Positions 56,299-64,000 of a stretch of DNA of 64,000 bases are shown here, in pieces (the first letter of the stretch is position 1; every line of letters starts with the position of its first letter). The stretch covers positions 199,237-263,236 of the forward strand of contig NZ_QKLW01000003.1 in assembly GCF_003208215.1 (NCBI RefSeq). Reading direction: 5' to 3'. The stretch comes from Marinomonas alcarazii. Lineage in GTDB: Bacteria > Pseudomonadota > Gammaproteobacteria > Pseudomonadales > Marinomonadaceae. Below the pieces are notes generated by a model, which saw only the letters and a program-made list of their open reading frames with translations, had not been told where the DNA came from and ran no database searches. The translations under genes were made by a program, and so were the position numbers.

Positions 56299-56329
56299 AG
56301 GGTCTATTCGGTTTACAAAAAAAGTATAT

Positions 56330-56356
56330 GCTGCGTTTATTAAAAGCAGCGTTTTT
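56330..56356 (+). terminator. Terminator after the CofD-like gene
   Basis: GCTGC and GCAGC enclose an 11-base loop and are followed by GTTTTT. The stem is short, so termination may be partial. Confidence 0.5.
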
Positions 56357-56463
56357 AGACTAGTTATATACTGATTGGGTGCAAACGGCCTATTTGTAAT
56401 TTGAGAGCATCGTTTTTCATGTCGTAACGCACTAAATATGGAACGTACCAAAAGAGAGTAATA

Positions 56464-57483
56464 ATGAGTACACGAGTACTGATTTGTGATGATTCTAAGA
56501 TTGCTAGGAAGCAACTCGCAAGAGCGTTGCCTACCGATTGGGAGGTGAGTGTAGAATTTGCTGAGCATGGTCAAGAGGCTCTGGATATGTTGACGTCCAC
56601 ACCTTTTGATATCTTATTTCTAGATTTGAATATGCCAGTGAAAGACGGCTATGAAACCCTTGAAGCGTTGCAGTCTTTTACGAAGACGCCAGCAGTGATT
56701 GTTGTTTCTGGCGACGTGCAGCCTAAAGCGATTCAGCGGGTAAAGGATATGGGGGCAATCGCCTTTCATAAAAAACCAGCCTCTGCTGAAGAACTGCGTC
56801 GTTTGTTGATTTCGCTAAACCTTTTTTCTGTTGATGGTGATAATTGGCAGGGCAAGGTGGTTGAGCAGCCGACGGCTGCAGAGCAATTTACTCTCAATGA
56901 ATGTTTACAAGAAATTTCGAACATTGCGATGGGGCGTGCCGCCAGCGTACTGGCAGAGATGCTAAATGTATTTATTAAGCTGCCTGTGCCAACTGTGAAT
57001 ATTTTAGAAGTCAGTGAACTGCAAATGGCGCTGGACTACAGCGTTAAAAAAGACAGTTGCTCTGCTGTGTCACAAGGTTATGTTGGCTCCGGTATCGCGT
57101 TTGAAACCTTGCTCATTTTTAGTGATTCCAGCTTCCCAGATATGGCGAAACTATTGGGGGTAACGGATGCGATTACGAGAGAGTTAGAAACAGAGCTCTT
57201 GATGGATGTCTCTTCCGTTTTGGTTGGCCCATTTATGGCTGCCATTGGAAAGCAGCTTAATATCGATTTTAGTCACAGCCATCCAATTTTACTGGGGCAG
57301 CACGTTAAAATTGCCGACTTGATTAATGAAAAGAAAGCGATGTGGAAAAGAACGTTAGCGGTTGAAATTGTCTATGAAGTGGAAAACTATCAGATTAGTT
57401 GCGATTTAATTATGCTTTTCACCGAAGACTCTGTGCCAACACTAGAAAATTTATTGTCCTTTTTGGTTGAGGAAGACGAATGA
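56464..57483 (+). CDS. Response regulator with CheC-like output domain
   Basis: A 339-residue protein: receiver at 1-120 with phospho-acceptor D54 (FLDLNMPVKDG) and the conserved lysine in FHKKPAS, then a CheC-type phosphatase domain at about 140-335. The first CheC motif ECLQEISNIAMGRAASVL keeps the Glu and Asn used for catalysis; the equivalent second region LLMDVSSVLVGPFM has Asp and Ser instead. It may remove phosphate from a receiver in response to its own phosphorylation. The stop overlaps the start of a PAS protein gene. Confidence 0.85.
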   Translation: MSTRVLICDDSKIARKQLARALPTDWEVSVEFAEHGQEALDMLTSTPFDILFLDLNMPVKDGYETLEALQSFTKTPAVIVVSGDVQPKAIQRVKDMGAIAFHKKPASAEELRRLLISLNLFSVDGDNWQGKVVEQPTAAEQFTLNECLQEISNIAMGRAASVLAEMLNVFIKLPVPTVNILEVSELQMALDYSVKKDSCSAVSQGYVGSGIAFETLLIFSDSSFPDMAKLLGVTDAITRELETELLMDVSSVLVGPFMAAIGKQLNIDFSHSHPILLGQHVKIADLINEKKAMWKRTLAVEIVYEVENYQISCDLIMLFTEDSVPTLENLLSFLVEEDE

Positions 57484-57965
57484 GTAATGAAGCTGATGGA
57501 ATGGTAGATCTTCATTGGATGTTTGATATGCTTCACCATATTGATGTTGGGCTTGTGGTGTTGGACTCGAAATATCGCGTAAAGCTGTGGAACAACTTTA
57601 TGGAAAATCACAGCGGTGTGAGTTCATCGATCGCTAAGGAGCAATCTTTGCTGGCACTTTATCCAGAACTGGATACGGGATGGCTATACCAGAAGTTGGA
57701 TAACGTTTTTGCTTTGAATACACCCATTTTTATATCTTGGGAGCAGCGACCGCACTTCTTTCCATTTAAAAGTTATCGTCCAATTACTGGCATGGCAAAT
57801 AAGATGTATCAGAATGTGGCAATACGCCCTATTTCCAACCCCGATGGGTCAATCAAAAATATATGCTTGGTTGTCTATGATGTTACAGATATTGCGACCA
57901 ATAAAATGGCTCTATCTGCTGCTAACCACAAATTACGACGCTTGAGCCAAGCCCTTTCTAAATAG
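57480..57965 (+). CDS. PAS-domain protein
   Basis: A 161-residue protein made almost only of one PAS domain (DVGLVVLDSKYRVKLWNNFM at the start, NICLVVYDVTDIA at the end), with a short C-terminal helix and no output domain. It overlaps the REC-CheC gene by four bases (ATGA), so the two are translated together and probably act in one signalling unit, the PAS protein sensing and the CheC protein acting. Confidence 0.82.
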   Translation: MSNEADGMVDLHWMFDMLHHIDVGLVVLDSKYRVKLWNNFMENHSGVSSSIAKEQSLLALYPELDTGWLYQKLDNVFALNTPIFISWEQRPHFFPFKSYRPITGMANKMYQNVAIRPISNPDGSIKNICLVVYDVTDIATNKMALSAANHKLRRLSQALSK

Positions 57966-57998
57966 CGTACTATAAATTTAAGTGACTGTTCTCTAAAC

Positions 57999-58038
57999 AG
58001 CACCTTCCTTTTGCGTGTTTTTGGAAAAGGAGGGTGCT
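57999..58038. terminator. Long hairpin between convergent genes
   Basis: AGCACCTTCCTTTT and AAAAGGAGGGTGCT pair over 14 positions with one wobble and a 12-base loop. There is no T-run, so it is a likely but unproven terminator for both strands. Confidence 0.5.
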
Positions 58039-58043
58039 TGCTA

Positions 58044-58547
58044 CTATTTCTTTTTCGCTGTTTTCTTGGCAGGAATTTTATAAATTTCCACCAGTGTTTC
58101 TTCTTGCTTGTCACCCTGTAGGCAGAGTCCCTCAGGATCGATGAGCACGCGCCCATTCATCGCTTCACGACCCAGTAACATTCTGTAGCCCATGGTATCT
58201 CTATTGGTTAGGGTGACTTCTGCTTCCCATGTTTTATCTCCAAGTGTCAGAGGTACACGAATAACAGGGCGGCTTTCTTTGTCTCCGCTTGAACTTTTAA
58301 TGACTCTTTGATCAACAAGCTGAGCTTCGCAATGCACGGTTGTTTTGCGATTTTTTTGTATTGGATGAACCTCAAAACGCACCCAATGTTCATCGTTGCG
58401 GGTAAAGCGCTCGATGTGAAGCGCGTGCATAGAAGAGGTTTTTGCCCCTGAATCTACTCTTGCTTTAATGGCTGGGATGTTTAGAGAGGGAAATGCACAC
58501 CACTCCTCACAACCAATGACTATTTTTGGATCATTTTGTTGATTCAT
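58044..58547 (-). CDS. RimB-like retropepsin/ATP-dependent zinc protease family protein
   Basis: A 167-residue protein of the PF05618 family. The aspartyl-protease-like motif VDSGAKTSSMHA and the later YRMLLGREAMNGRVLIDP are the family marks. Relatives (RimB) trim poly-glutamate tails or act with RimK/ATP-grasp enzymes. Here no RimK gene is adjacent. The lysine-rich C-terminus (PAKKTAKKK) is notable. It is convergent with the PAS gene. Confidence 0.85.
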   Translation of the reverse strand: MNQQNDPKIVIGCEEWCAFPSLNIPAIKARVDSGAKTSSMHALHIERFTRNDEHWVRFEVHPIQKNRKTTVHCEAQLVDQRVIKSSSGDKESRPVIRVPLTLGDKTWEAEVTLTNRDTMGYRMLLGREAMNGRVLIDPEGLCLQGDKQEETLVEIYKIPAKKTAKKK

Positions 58548-58771
58548 AAAAAATACAGCGCCTCTAGAAAGAAAAATAGAATAGTCTAGGGATCAGGGAA
58601 AGACCGGCTAGATTGTTGTGTTTTATAGCTTAAAAGTGTGGCGAGGTTAAGTTTTAATTGCAGTTCTGATCGCTTATCTACTCCGCTGAATTGTTAGTAT
58701 AACTGCAAACTATTGTAATCATATCGACTGCCGTTAATATGGGCGTATTAAAATACTTTTTGGAGTTATAA

Positions 58772-59692
58772 ATGAATGGCCGACTGATTCAAGAGTTGGA
58801 AGAGCTGGGTGGTGAAATTCGCCCATCAAGCTTTAGAAAATGCGATCAAATCATTATTGAGCAACCGGGCTTTAGCGCATCTATCGCGCTATGGGGCGGG
58901 CATTTAGAAAGCTTTATTCCTGCCGGTCAAGAAGACCTTCTTTTTCAATCAGCAAATCAAGGTGGAGAAGGGCGCTTTGGTCGCCGTCATTTTGGTGTTC
59001 CTGTATGTTGGCCTTGGTTTGGAGCCAATTATGTTCATGATGACTACCCAGCACATGGCCTAGCGCGCTATTTTCGTTGGGAATTGATCGAAGCTGGGCG
59101 TTTTAAAAATGGCGATGTGAAAATTGTGATTCGTCTGGCCTCTGAAAACCATCCCTTGATTGAAGAAATGTGGCCATTTGCCTTTGAATTACGCCAAGTG
59201 TTCCGTTTTTCAAGCAAGGGATTCCGAATTAATTTCTCAGCCGCTAATTTATCCGATAAAGCCATGCCAGTCAGCGAAGCGCTGCACACCTACTTCAATA
59301 TCTCTGACAACCAAACTGCAGAAGTGCATGGACTAGATAAAGTCACTTACGTGGATAAGTTTGACAATGGTAGTCGTCATCTTCAACAAGGTGCTGTGAC
59401 GCCGTGTGATTATATGGATCGTGTTTATGTATCTGCACCAGATGTGTGCGAAATCCATGATCCAGGCTTACAAAGAAAATTAGTGATTAGTACCGAAGGG
59501 AGCCATAGTACTGTGTTGTGGAACCCAGGCGCTGAGTTGGCAAAACAACGCGTAGATATGGAAGACGAAGACTATCGACGATTTGTTTGCGTGGAGGCGG
59601 CTAACGCTCTCACAGACGAATACGATATTCCTCCGGGCGGAATTCATCAGCTTAAACTGAAAGTGAGGCACAAGCCGCTGGTGAGCGAATAG
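58772..59692 (+). CDS. D-hexose-6-phosphate mutarotase (YeaD family)
   Basis: A 306-residue aldose-1-epimerase superfamily enzyme that interconverts anomers of glucose-6-phosphate. The motifs HFGVPVCWPWFG, YPAHGLARYFRWEL and EALHTYFNISD, with its catalytic His, are characteristic, and the C-terminal Glu lies in VCVEAANA. The ATG has GGAG upstream. A strong bidirectional terminator follows. Confidence 0.92.
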   Translation: MNGRLIQELEELGGEIRPSSFRKCDQIIIEQPGFSASIALWGGHLESFIPAGQEDLLFQSANQGGEGRFGRRHFGVPVCWPWFGANYVHDDYPAHGLARYFRWELIEAGRFKNGDVKIVIRLASENHPLIEEMWPFAFELRQVFRFSSKGFRINFSAANLSDKAMPVSEALHTYFNISDNQTAEVHGLDKVTYVDKFDNGSRHLQQGAVTPCDYMDRVYVSAPDVCEIHDPGLQRKLVISTEGSHSTVLWNPGAELAKQRVDMEDEDYRRFVCVEAANALTDEYDIPPGGIHQLKLKVRHKPLVSE

Positions 59693-59712
59693 CCTTCACT
59701 TTCCTTAAACGC

Positions 59713-59747
59713 AAAAAGCCCGCTAGGTGATCCTAGCGGGCTTTTTT
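59713..59747. terminator. Bidirectional terminator
   Basis: AGCCCGCTAGG, loop TGAT, CCTAGCGGGCT: an 11-bp perfect stem with A-run before and T-run after. It serves both the mutarotase gene and the minus-strand crc gene. Confidence 0.93.
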
Positions 59748-59792
59748 GATCATCAAATAAAGACGTTTAAGAAGACGTGTTCTTAAGCGCGT

Positions 59793-60569
59793 TTAGTCAA
59801 TGTTGTATTCTACTATTAATGGCGCATGGTCAGAAAAACGCTGACCTTTATAAATCGTGCCACCTTGAATTAGGTTTTTGATGCCAGGCGTAGCGATTTG
59901 ATAATCTAAACGACCACCTTCATCCAATTTCCAAGCACGCTCATAGTCAGGCCACCAAGTGTATTGCTTGTCTTGCTTATTTACTTGGCGGAACGCATCG
60001 ACGTATTCCAACTCATTGAATATTTCGTTTATCCATTTGCGCTCTTCTGGCAAGAAGCCAGAGTTACGTTGGTTAACGAACCAGCTGCTCACATCAATAG
60101 GTGAACGCGCCACGTTGGCTGTCCCACAGAAAATAAATTCACGGCGCTTGCGGCGTGTTTTTATTAAGTGGTTTTTAAAGCCTTCCATGAAGCGATATTT
60201 GTGTTCTTGCAGCGCTTCTTCATGATTGGAGCCATGAGGCGTTAGAAAAGCACCTATGCTGACTTTATCGAAGTCTGCTTGAATAAAGCGTCCTTCAAAG
60301 TCGCATTCAGGGAATCCCATTCCTGTCATAATGGCTTTAGGCATGGTTTTGCAATAGATCGCAACCCCAGCTTGCTCTGGGTTTTCCATGGAGTCAAAGA
60401 AGTATGTGTTGTACCCAGGAGGGAAAAACACACTGTCATTTAACGAGCGTTCGTCTGCCTGTATGTCTTGTAGACATACAACATCTGGGTCCTGACGAAC
60501 CATCCATTCAAAAAAGCCGCGTTCTGCTGCTTGTCTTATACCGTTTACATTAAGGCTGATGACCTTCAT
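59793..60569 (-). CDS. crc: Crc-like catabolite repression protein (exonuclease III fold)
   Basis: A 258-residue protein of the exonuclease III/AP endonuclease fold. It is closest in pattern and length to Pseudomonas Crc: [40 protein letters not shown] and [12 protein letters not shown], and it lies beside pyrE as crc does there. Crc acts with Hfq in carbon catabolite repression. The nuclease site is partly lost: D35 in place of the metal Glu, and GTAN (149-152) in place of GDxN, but D222 and D247-H248 remain. It could alternatively be a weak nuclease. Confidence 0.82.
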   Translation of the reverse strand: MKVISLNVNGIRQAAERGFFEWMVRQDPDVVCLQDIQADERSLNDSVFFPPGYNTYFFDSMENPEQAGVAIYCKTMPKAIMTGMGFPECDFEGRFIQADFDKVSIGAFLTPHGSNHEEALQEHKYRFMEGFKNHLIKTRRKRREFIFCGTANVARSPIDVSSWFVNQRNSGFLPEERKWINEIFNELEYVDAFRQVNKQDKQYTWWPDYERAWKLDEGGRLDYQIATPGIKNLIQGGTIYKGQRFSDHAPLIVEYNID

Positions 60570-60686
60570 TTCTGGTCCCTACAATTCCTAGCCGTGTGTT
60601 ATATTAGCACCTATCCAATGTTGGCATGGCTTCGCTCGTTCTTGGCGGCGCTTTGTTGTGTATTATTTTATCTTTCTGGAGTTGGC

Positions 60687-61334
60687 ATGAAACCTTACCA
60701 AAGAGACTTTATCGAATTCGCTATTGAGCAAAATGTGCTACGTTTTGGCGAATTCACGCTTAAATCAGGACGCGTAAGTCCTTACTTTTTTAATGCCGGC
60801 TTATTTAGTTCTGGCCAAGCACTTGCAAAGTTAGGGCGCTTTTACGCAACCTCATTAATGGAAGCAAATGTTCCATTTGATGTTCTGTTTGGTCCAGCCT
60901 ATAAAGGCATTCCATTGGCAACCACAACAGCAGTTGCTTTATATGACCATCATAATGTAGACACACCATACGTTTTCAACCGTAAAGAAGCAAAAACTCA
61001 CGGTGAAGGCGGTTCTCTTGTCGGTGCTCCTTTGGCGGGTAATGTCATGATTATCGATGACGTTATTACCGCAGGAACCGCTATTCGAGAAGTGATGGCG
61101 ATTATTAAAGACGCTAATGCCACTCCCGCAGGTGTTCTTATCGCCCTAGATCGTCAAGAACGAGGCCAGGGTGAATTGTCTGCCATTCAAGAAGTCGAAC
61201 GTGACTTCGGAATGCCAGTTATTAGCATTGTTTCTTTAAATGACATTATGACGTATTTAGCAGAACAGGATTCTCCTGAATTTGCAAAACATCTTAATGC
61301 GGTTAAAGAATACCGTCATAAATACGGCATTTGA
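60687..61334 (+). CDS. pyrE: Orotate phosphoribosyltransferase
   Basis: A 215-residue enzyme that converts orotate and PRPP to orotidine-5-phosphate. The PRPP loop is [34 protein letters not shown] and [13 protein letters not shown], the flexible catalytic loop, are present. The start at 60687 has GGAG upstream; the open frame before it overlaps crc and is not coding. It is divergent from crc, and a long hairpin follows. Confidence 0.97.
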   Translation: MKPYQRDFIEFAIEQNVLRFGEFTLKSGRVSPYFFNAGLFSSGQALAKLGRFYATSLMEANVPFDVLFGPAYKGIPLATTTAVALYDHHNVDTPYVFNRKEAKTHGEGGSLVGAPLAGNVMIIDDVITAGTAIREVMAIIKDANATPAGVLIALDRQERGQGELSAIQEVERDFGMPVISIVSLNDIMTYLAEQDSPEFAKHLNAVKEYRHKYGI

Positions 61335-61347
61335 TGCGAAACATCTC

Positions 61348-61383
61348 GTTAAGATTTTAGGTGGTAATCTAAAATCTTAACGA
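61348..61383. terminator. Hairpin between pyrE and slmA
   Basis: CGTTAAGATTTTAG and CTAAAATCTTAACG form a perfect 14-bp stem with an 8-base loop. It overlaps the last codons of slmA. It is a probable shared terminator although AT-rich and without a clear T-run. Confidence 0.6.
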
Positions 61384-61970
61384 TTTAACATCAAGTTCTG
61401 TGCCAATATTTCCCATTGCTCTTGCCAAATGTCCATAGGCTTGACTTTGAATTCGCTGCGAACGTAGTGGCGGATCTTACCTTCGATGATCGCAATCAGA
61501 AAATTCGCACATGGCGCAACGCCCATAGCAGGTCGAAGACCTTGTTTTAAGTCTGCTTCACGAATGATCTGCTTTAATTGGGTTTCGATACGGTCAAATA
61601 CTTGTGCAATACGAACTCTTAGTCGTTCCGTCTCACCAGCCAACGCATCGGCTGTTAACAAACGGCACATGCCTGGGTTCTGTTCAGCAAAGCCAAGAAT
61701 AAGCTTCATGATCACTTCTATACGAGAAACCACATTCGACTCTTCTTGGATGATCAAATTGATCCGTGTAAAAAGGCTTTCTTCAATAAATTCGATTAAG
61801 CCTTCAAACATTTTTGCTTTACTGGGGAAGTGACGATACAGAGCAGCTTCCGATACACCAACTTGTTTTGCCAGCGCAGACGTTGTTATACGTGCTCCTG
61901 GGCTGCTTTCTAGCATTTGTGCTAGAGATTGCAGTATTTGAGTGCGGCGATCGTTTTTCTTATTGCTCAT
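61377..61970 (-). CDS. slmA: Nucleoid occlusion factor SlmA (TetR family)
   Basis: A 197-residue TetR-fold protein that binds DNA sites over the chromosome and blocks FtsZ assembly there. The helix-turn-helix ITTSALAKQVGVSEAALYRH followed by FPSKAKMFEGLIEFIEESLF is the SlmA signature, and the length equals that of E. coli SlmA (198). It is located after argB on the same strand. Confidence 0.95.
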   Translation of the reverse strand: MSNKKNDRRTQILQSLAQMLESSPGARITTSALAKQVGVSEAALYRHFPSKAKMFEGLIEFIEESLFTRINLIIQEESNVVSRIEVIMKLILGFAEQNPGMCRLLTADALAGETERLRVRIAQVFDRIETQLKQIIREADLKQGLRPAMGVAPCANFLIAIIEGKIRHYVRSEFKVKPMDIWQEQWEILAQNLMLNR

Positions 61971-62031
61971 GTGTCGAGTCCAGTTTTCTGCCAGTGTTAT
62001 TCATTGCTTGTGCTGATTACGTTTACCGAGG

Positions 62032-62943
<912 letters not shown>

Positions 62944-63217
62944 TTATGTACTCCTGTAAACAAAGAATGGGTCACACAAAAAAATAGAAACAATCTTGCT
63001 GGCGATACTTATTTTAAGACAAGCATTTTATCTATCCAGTTTGATAAAACGATGACAGATAAGGCCAGTAACGAGTGTAAGCAACCACTTAGGTTTGAAA
63101 TAATAGCGTGATATTGAAGGATTAACTATAGAAATTTATAGGAAACTGACGAAGTTTTGACTTATGAAACTTAATATTATCAGCCTAACGGGAGATGGAT
63201 GAATGAATGTGGTAAGG

Positions 63218-63256
63218 CACTTAGAAAAGGTGAAATATTCTCACCTTTTCTAAGTG
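63218..63256 (-). terminator. Long hairpin after dut
   Basis: CACTTAGAAAAGGTGA and TCACCTTTTCTAAGTG form a perfect 16-bp stem with a 7-base loop, eight bases after the dut stop on the minus strand. There is no T-run. It lies in the 324-bp gap dut-argB, where no gene is visible. Confidence 0.55.
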
Positions 63257-63264
63257 TTCTGTGC

Positions 63265-63723
63265 TTATTTGGTGCCTGTGTGACCAAAGCCGCCTTCGCC
63301 ACGTTCGGTGCTTTCGAACTCTGTAACAATGTTAAATTCTGCTTGAACAACTGGTAGTAAAACCAATTGAGCAACACGCTCACCTGGTTCAATAGTGAAG
63401 GTCGTGTTGCCACGGTTCCAACAAGAAACCATAAGTTCGCCTTGATAATCAGAATCGATTAAGCCGACAAGATTGCCCAATACGATACCGTGCTTATGAC
63501 CTAATCCAGAGCGAGGCAAAATAGTTGCTGCTAAATTTGGGTCTTGGATATAAATAGACAAACCTGTTGGTAGAAGTGTTGTCTCGCCAGGTGCAAGGTC
63601 TATTGCCTGATCAAGGCAAGCGCGTAAATCCAAACCAGCAGAACCTTCTGTTGCATAGGTTGGTAGTGGGATTTCTTTGCCAATTTTGTCGCTCAGGATT
63701 TTTAATTGAATCGCTTGTTTCAT
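63265..63723 (-). CDS. dut: Deoxyuridine 5'-triphosphate nucleotidohydrolase
   Basis: A 152-residue trimeric dUTPase that removes dUTP and makes dUMP. The five family motifs are present: [45 protein letters not shown] and GEGGFGHTG (P-loop-like tail). The length is standard. It follows coaBC on the same strand, as in many gammaproteobacteria. Confidence 0.97.
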   Translation of the reverse strand: MKQAIQLKILSDKIGKEIPLPTYATEGSAGLDLRACLDQAIDLAPGETTLLPTGLSIYIQDPNLAATILPRSGLGHKHGIVLGNLVGLIDSDYQGELMVSCWNRGNTTFTIEPGERVAQLVLLPVVQAEFNIVTEFESTERGEGGFGHTGTK

Positions 63724-63758
63724 GGTTATCTTCTCTTTTCTCTTAATTCAGTATGTGT

Positions 63759-64000
63759 TTAAAGCGCAGATTTAATGTGTTGCTGAATAAACGCAACAAG
63801 TTGGGTTGCCAGTTCGCTTTTTGCGGCTTTGTCAGGCAACCACGTTGCGTCTTGCGTGATAACGGTGACTTGGTTTTCGTCTTGGTTAAAGCCAATGTCG
63901 CTGCGTGAGACATCATTGGCGATGATGATATCCAGCCCTTTGCGTTCTAGTTTGCTTTTTGCATACTCGATCACATTTTGCGTTTCTGCGGCAAAGCCAA
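63759..64000 (-). CDS. coaBC: Phosphopantothenoylcysteine synthetase/decarboxylase, C-terminal end
   Basis: The gene runs off the right edge; only about 80 C-terminal codons are present. GFAAETQNVIEYAKSKLERK, IIANDVSRSDIGFNQDENQV and the terminal helix match the CoaB synthetase domain of the fused CoaBC protein, which makes phosphopantothenoylcysteine from CTP, cysteine and phosphopantothenate. It precedes dut by 35 bp on the same strand. Confidence 0.93.
   Translation of the reverse strand, partial: GFAAETQNVIEYAKSKLERKGLDIIIANDVSRSDIGFNQDENQVTVITQDATWLPDKAAKSELATQLVAFIQQHIKSAL

Noticed and set aside
60531..60686. A 52-residue N-terminal extension of pyrE
   Set aside because: It overlaps the divergent crc gene, has no ribosome site, and pyrE enzymes start at the [12 protein letters not shown] point used.

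Overview
The window looks like chromosomal DNA of a marine gammaproteobacterium close to Marinomonas/Oceanospirillales. This is inferred from gene order and protein style, not from a database search. The supporting blocks are yqgE-ruvX-pyrR-pyrB-pyrC' with a catalytically dead dihydroorotase, a crc-like gene divergent from pyrE next to slmA, argB, dut and coaBC (the pseudomonad-type arrangement, but without algC), and several TRAP transporters in a sugar-acid region. Base composition is moderate, with one clearly AT-rich patch at about 35-39.5 kb.

Region 1 (1-20.9 kb) is a hexuronate/aldarate catabolic region. Uronate dehydrogenase (Udh) would oxidise glucuronate/galacturonate. Galactarate and glucarate dehydratases (GarD, GudD and a second GudD-like enzyme) make 5-dehydro-4-deoxyglucarate. 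Two KdgD paralogues convert it to 2,5-dioxovalerate, and a semialdehyde dehydrogenase makes 2-oxoglutarate. Uptake is by two TRAP systems, one with a fused QM permease and an adjacent 40-residue membrane protein, the other a classic P-Q-M set. Two AEC-family carriers lie among them. Three GntR-family regulators are present. Palindromic operator candidates lie upstream of kdgD-1, between gntR and dctP-1, in the fadR/dctP-2 interval, and upstream of kdgD-2. Hfq/Crc-like A-rich motifs sit at four translation starts.

Region 2 (21-34.4 kb) is mostly housekeeping: a 2OG-Fe(II) oxygenase, the pyr operon, a degenerate GGDEF protein, yggS-proC-yggT, coaD, a ferredoxin, a K+/H+ antiporter, a K+ channel and trmL.

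Region 3 (34.5-43.5 kb) is an accessory region beginning at two identical tRNA-Phe genes. It holds a DUF4760 membrane protein, small proteins of unknown function and a 572-residue protein with a HEPN-type RX4H motif (candidate abortive-infection factor). The cluster is bracketed by a 27-bp near-identical direct repeat, and an IS5-type element has inserted into the second copy. An mscS-yrbG pair follows, flanked by an intact and a broken copy of one small gene.

Region 4 (43.5-64 kb) holds a MASE1 hybrid kinase with an Hpt protein, a ugpBAECQ glycerol-3-phosphate operon with a DeoR regulator and HAD phosphatase, yedI, a CofD-like protein, a REC-CheC plus PAS pair, a RimB-like protease, a hexose-6-phosphate mutarotase, then crc/pyrE/slmA/argB/dut/coaBC. 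No CRISPR array or rRNA gene was seen.
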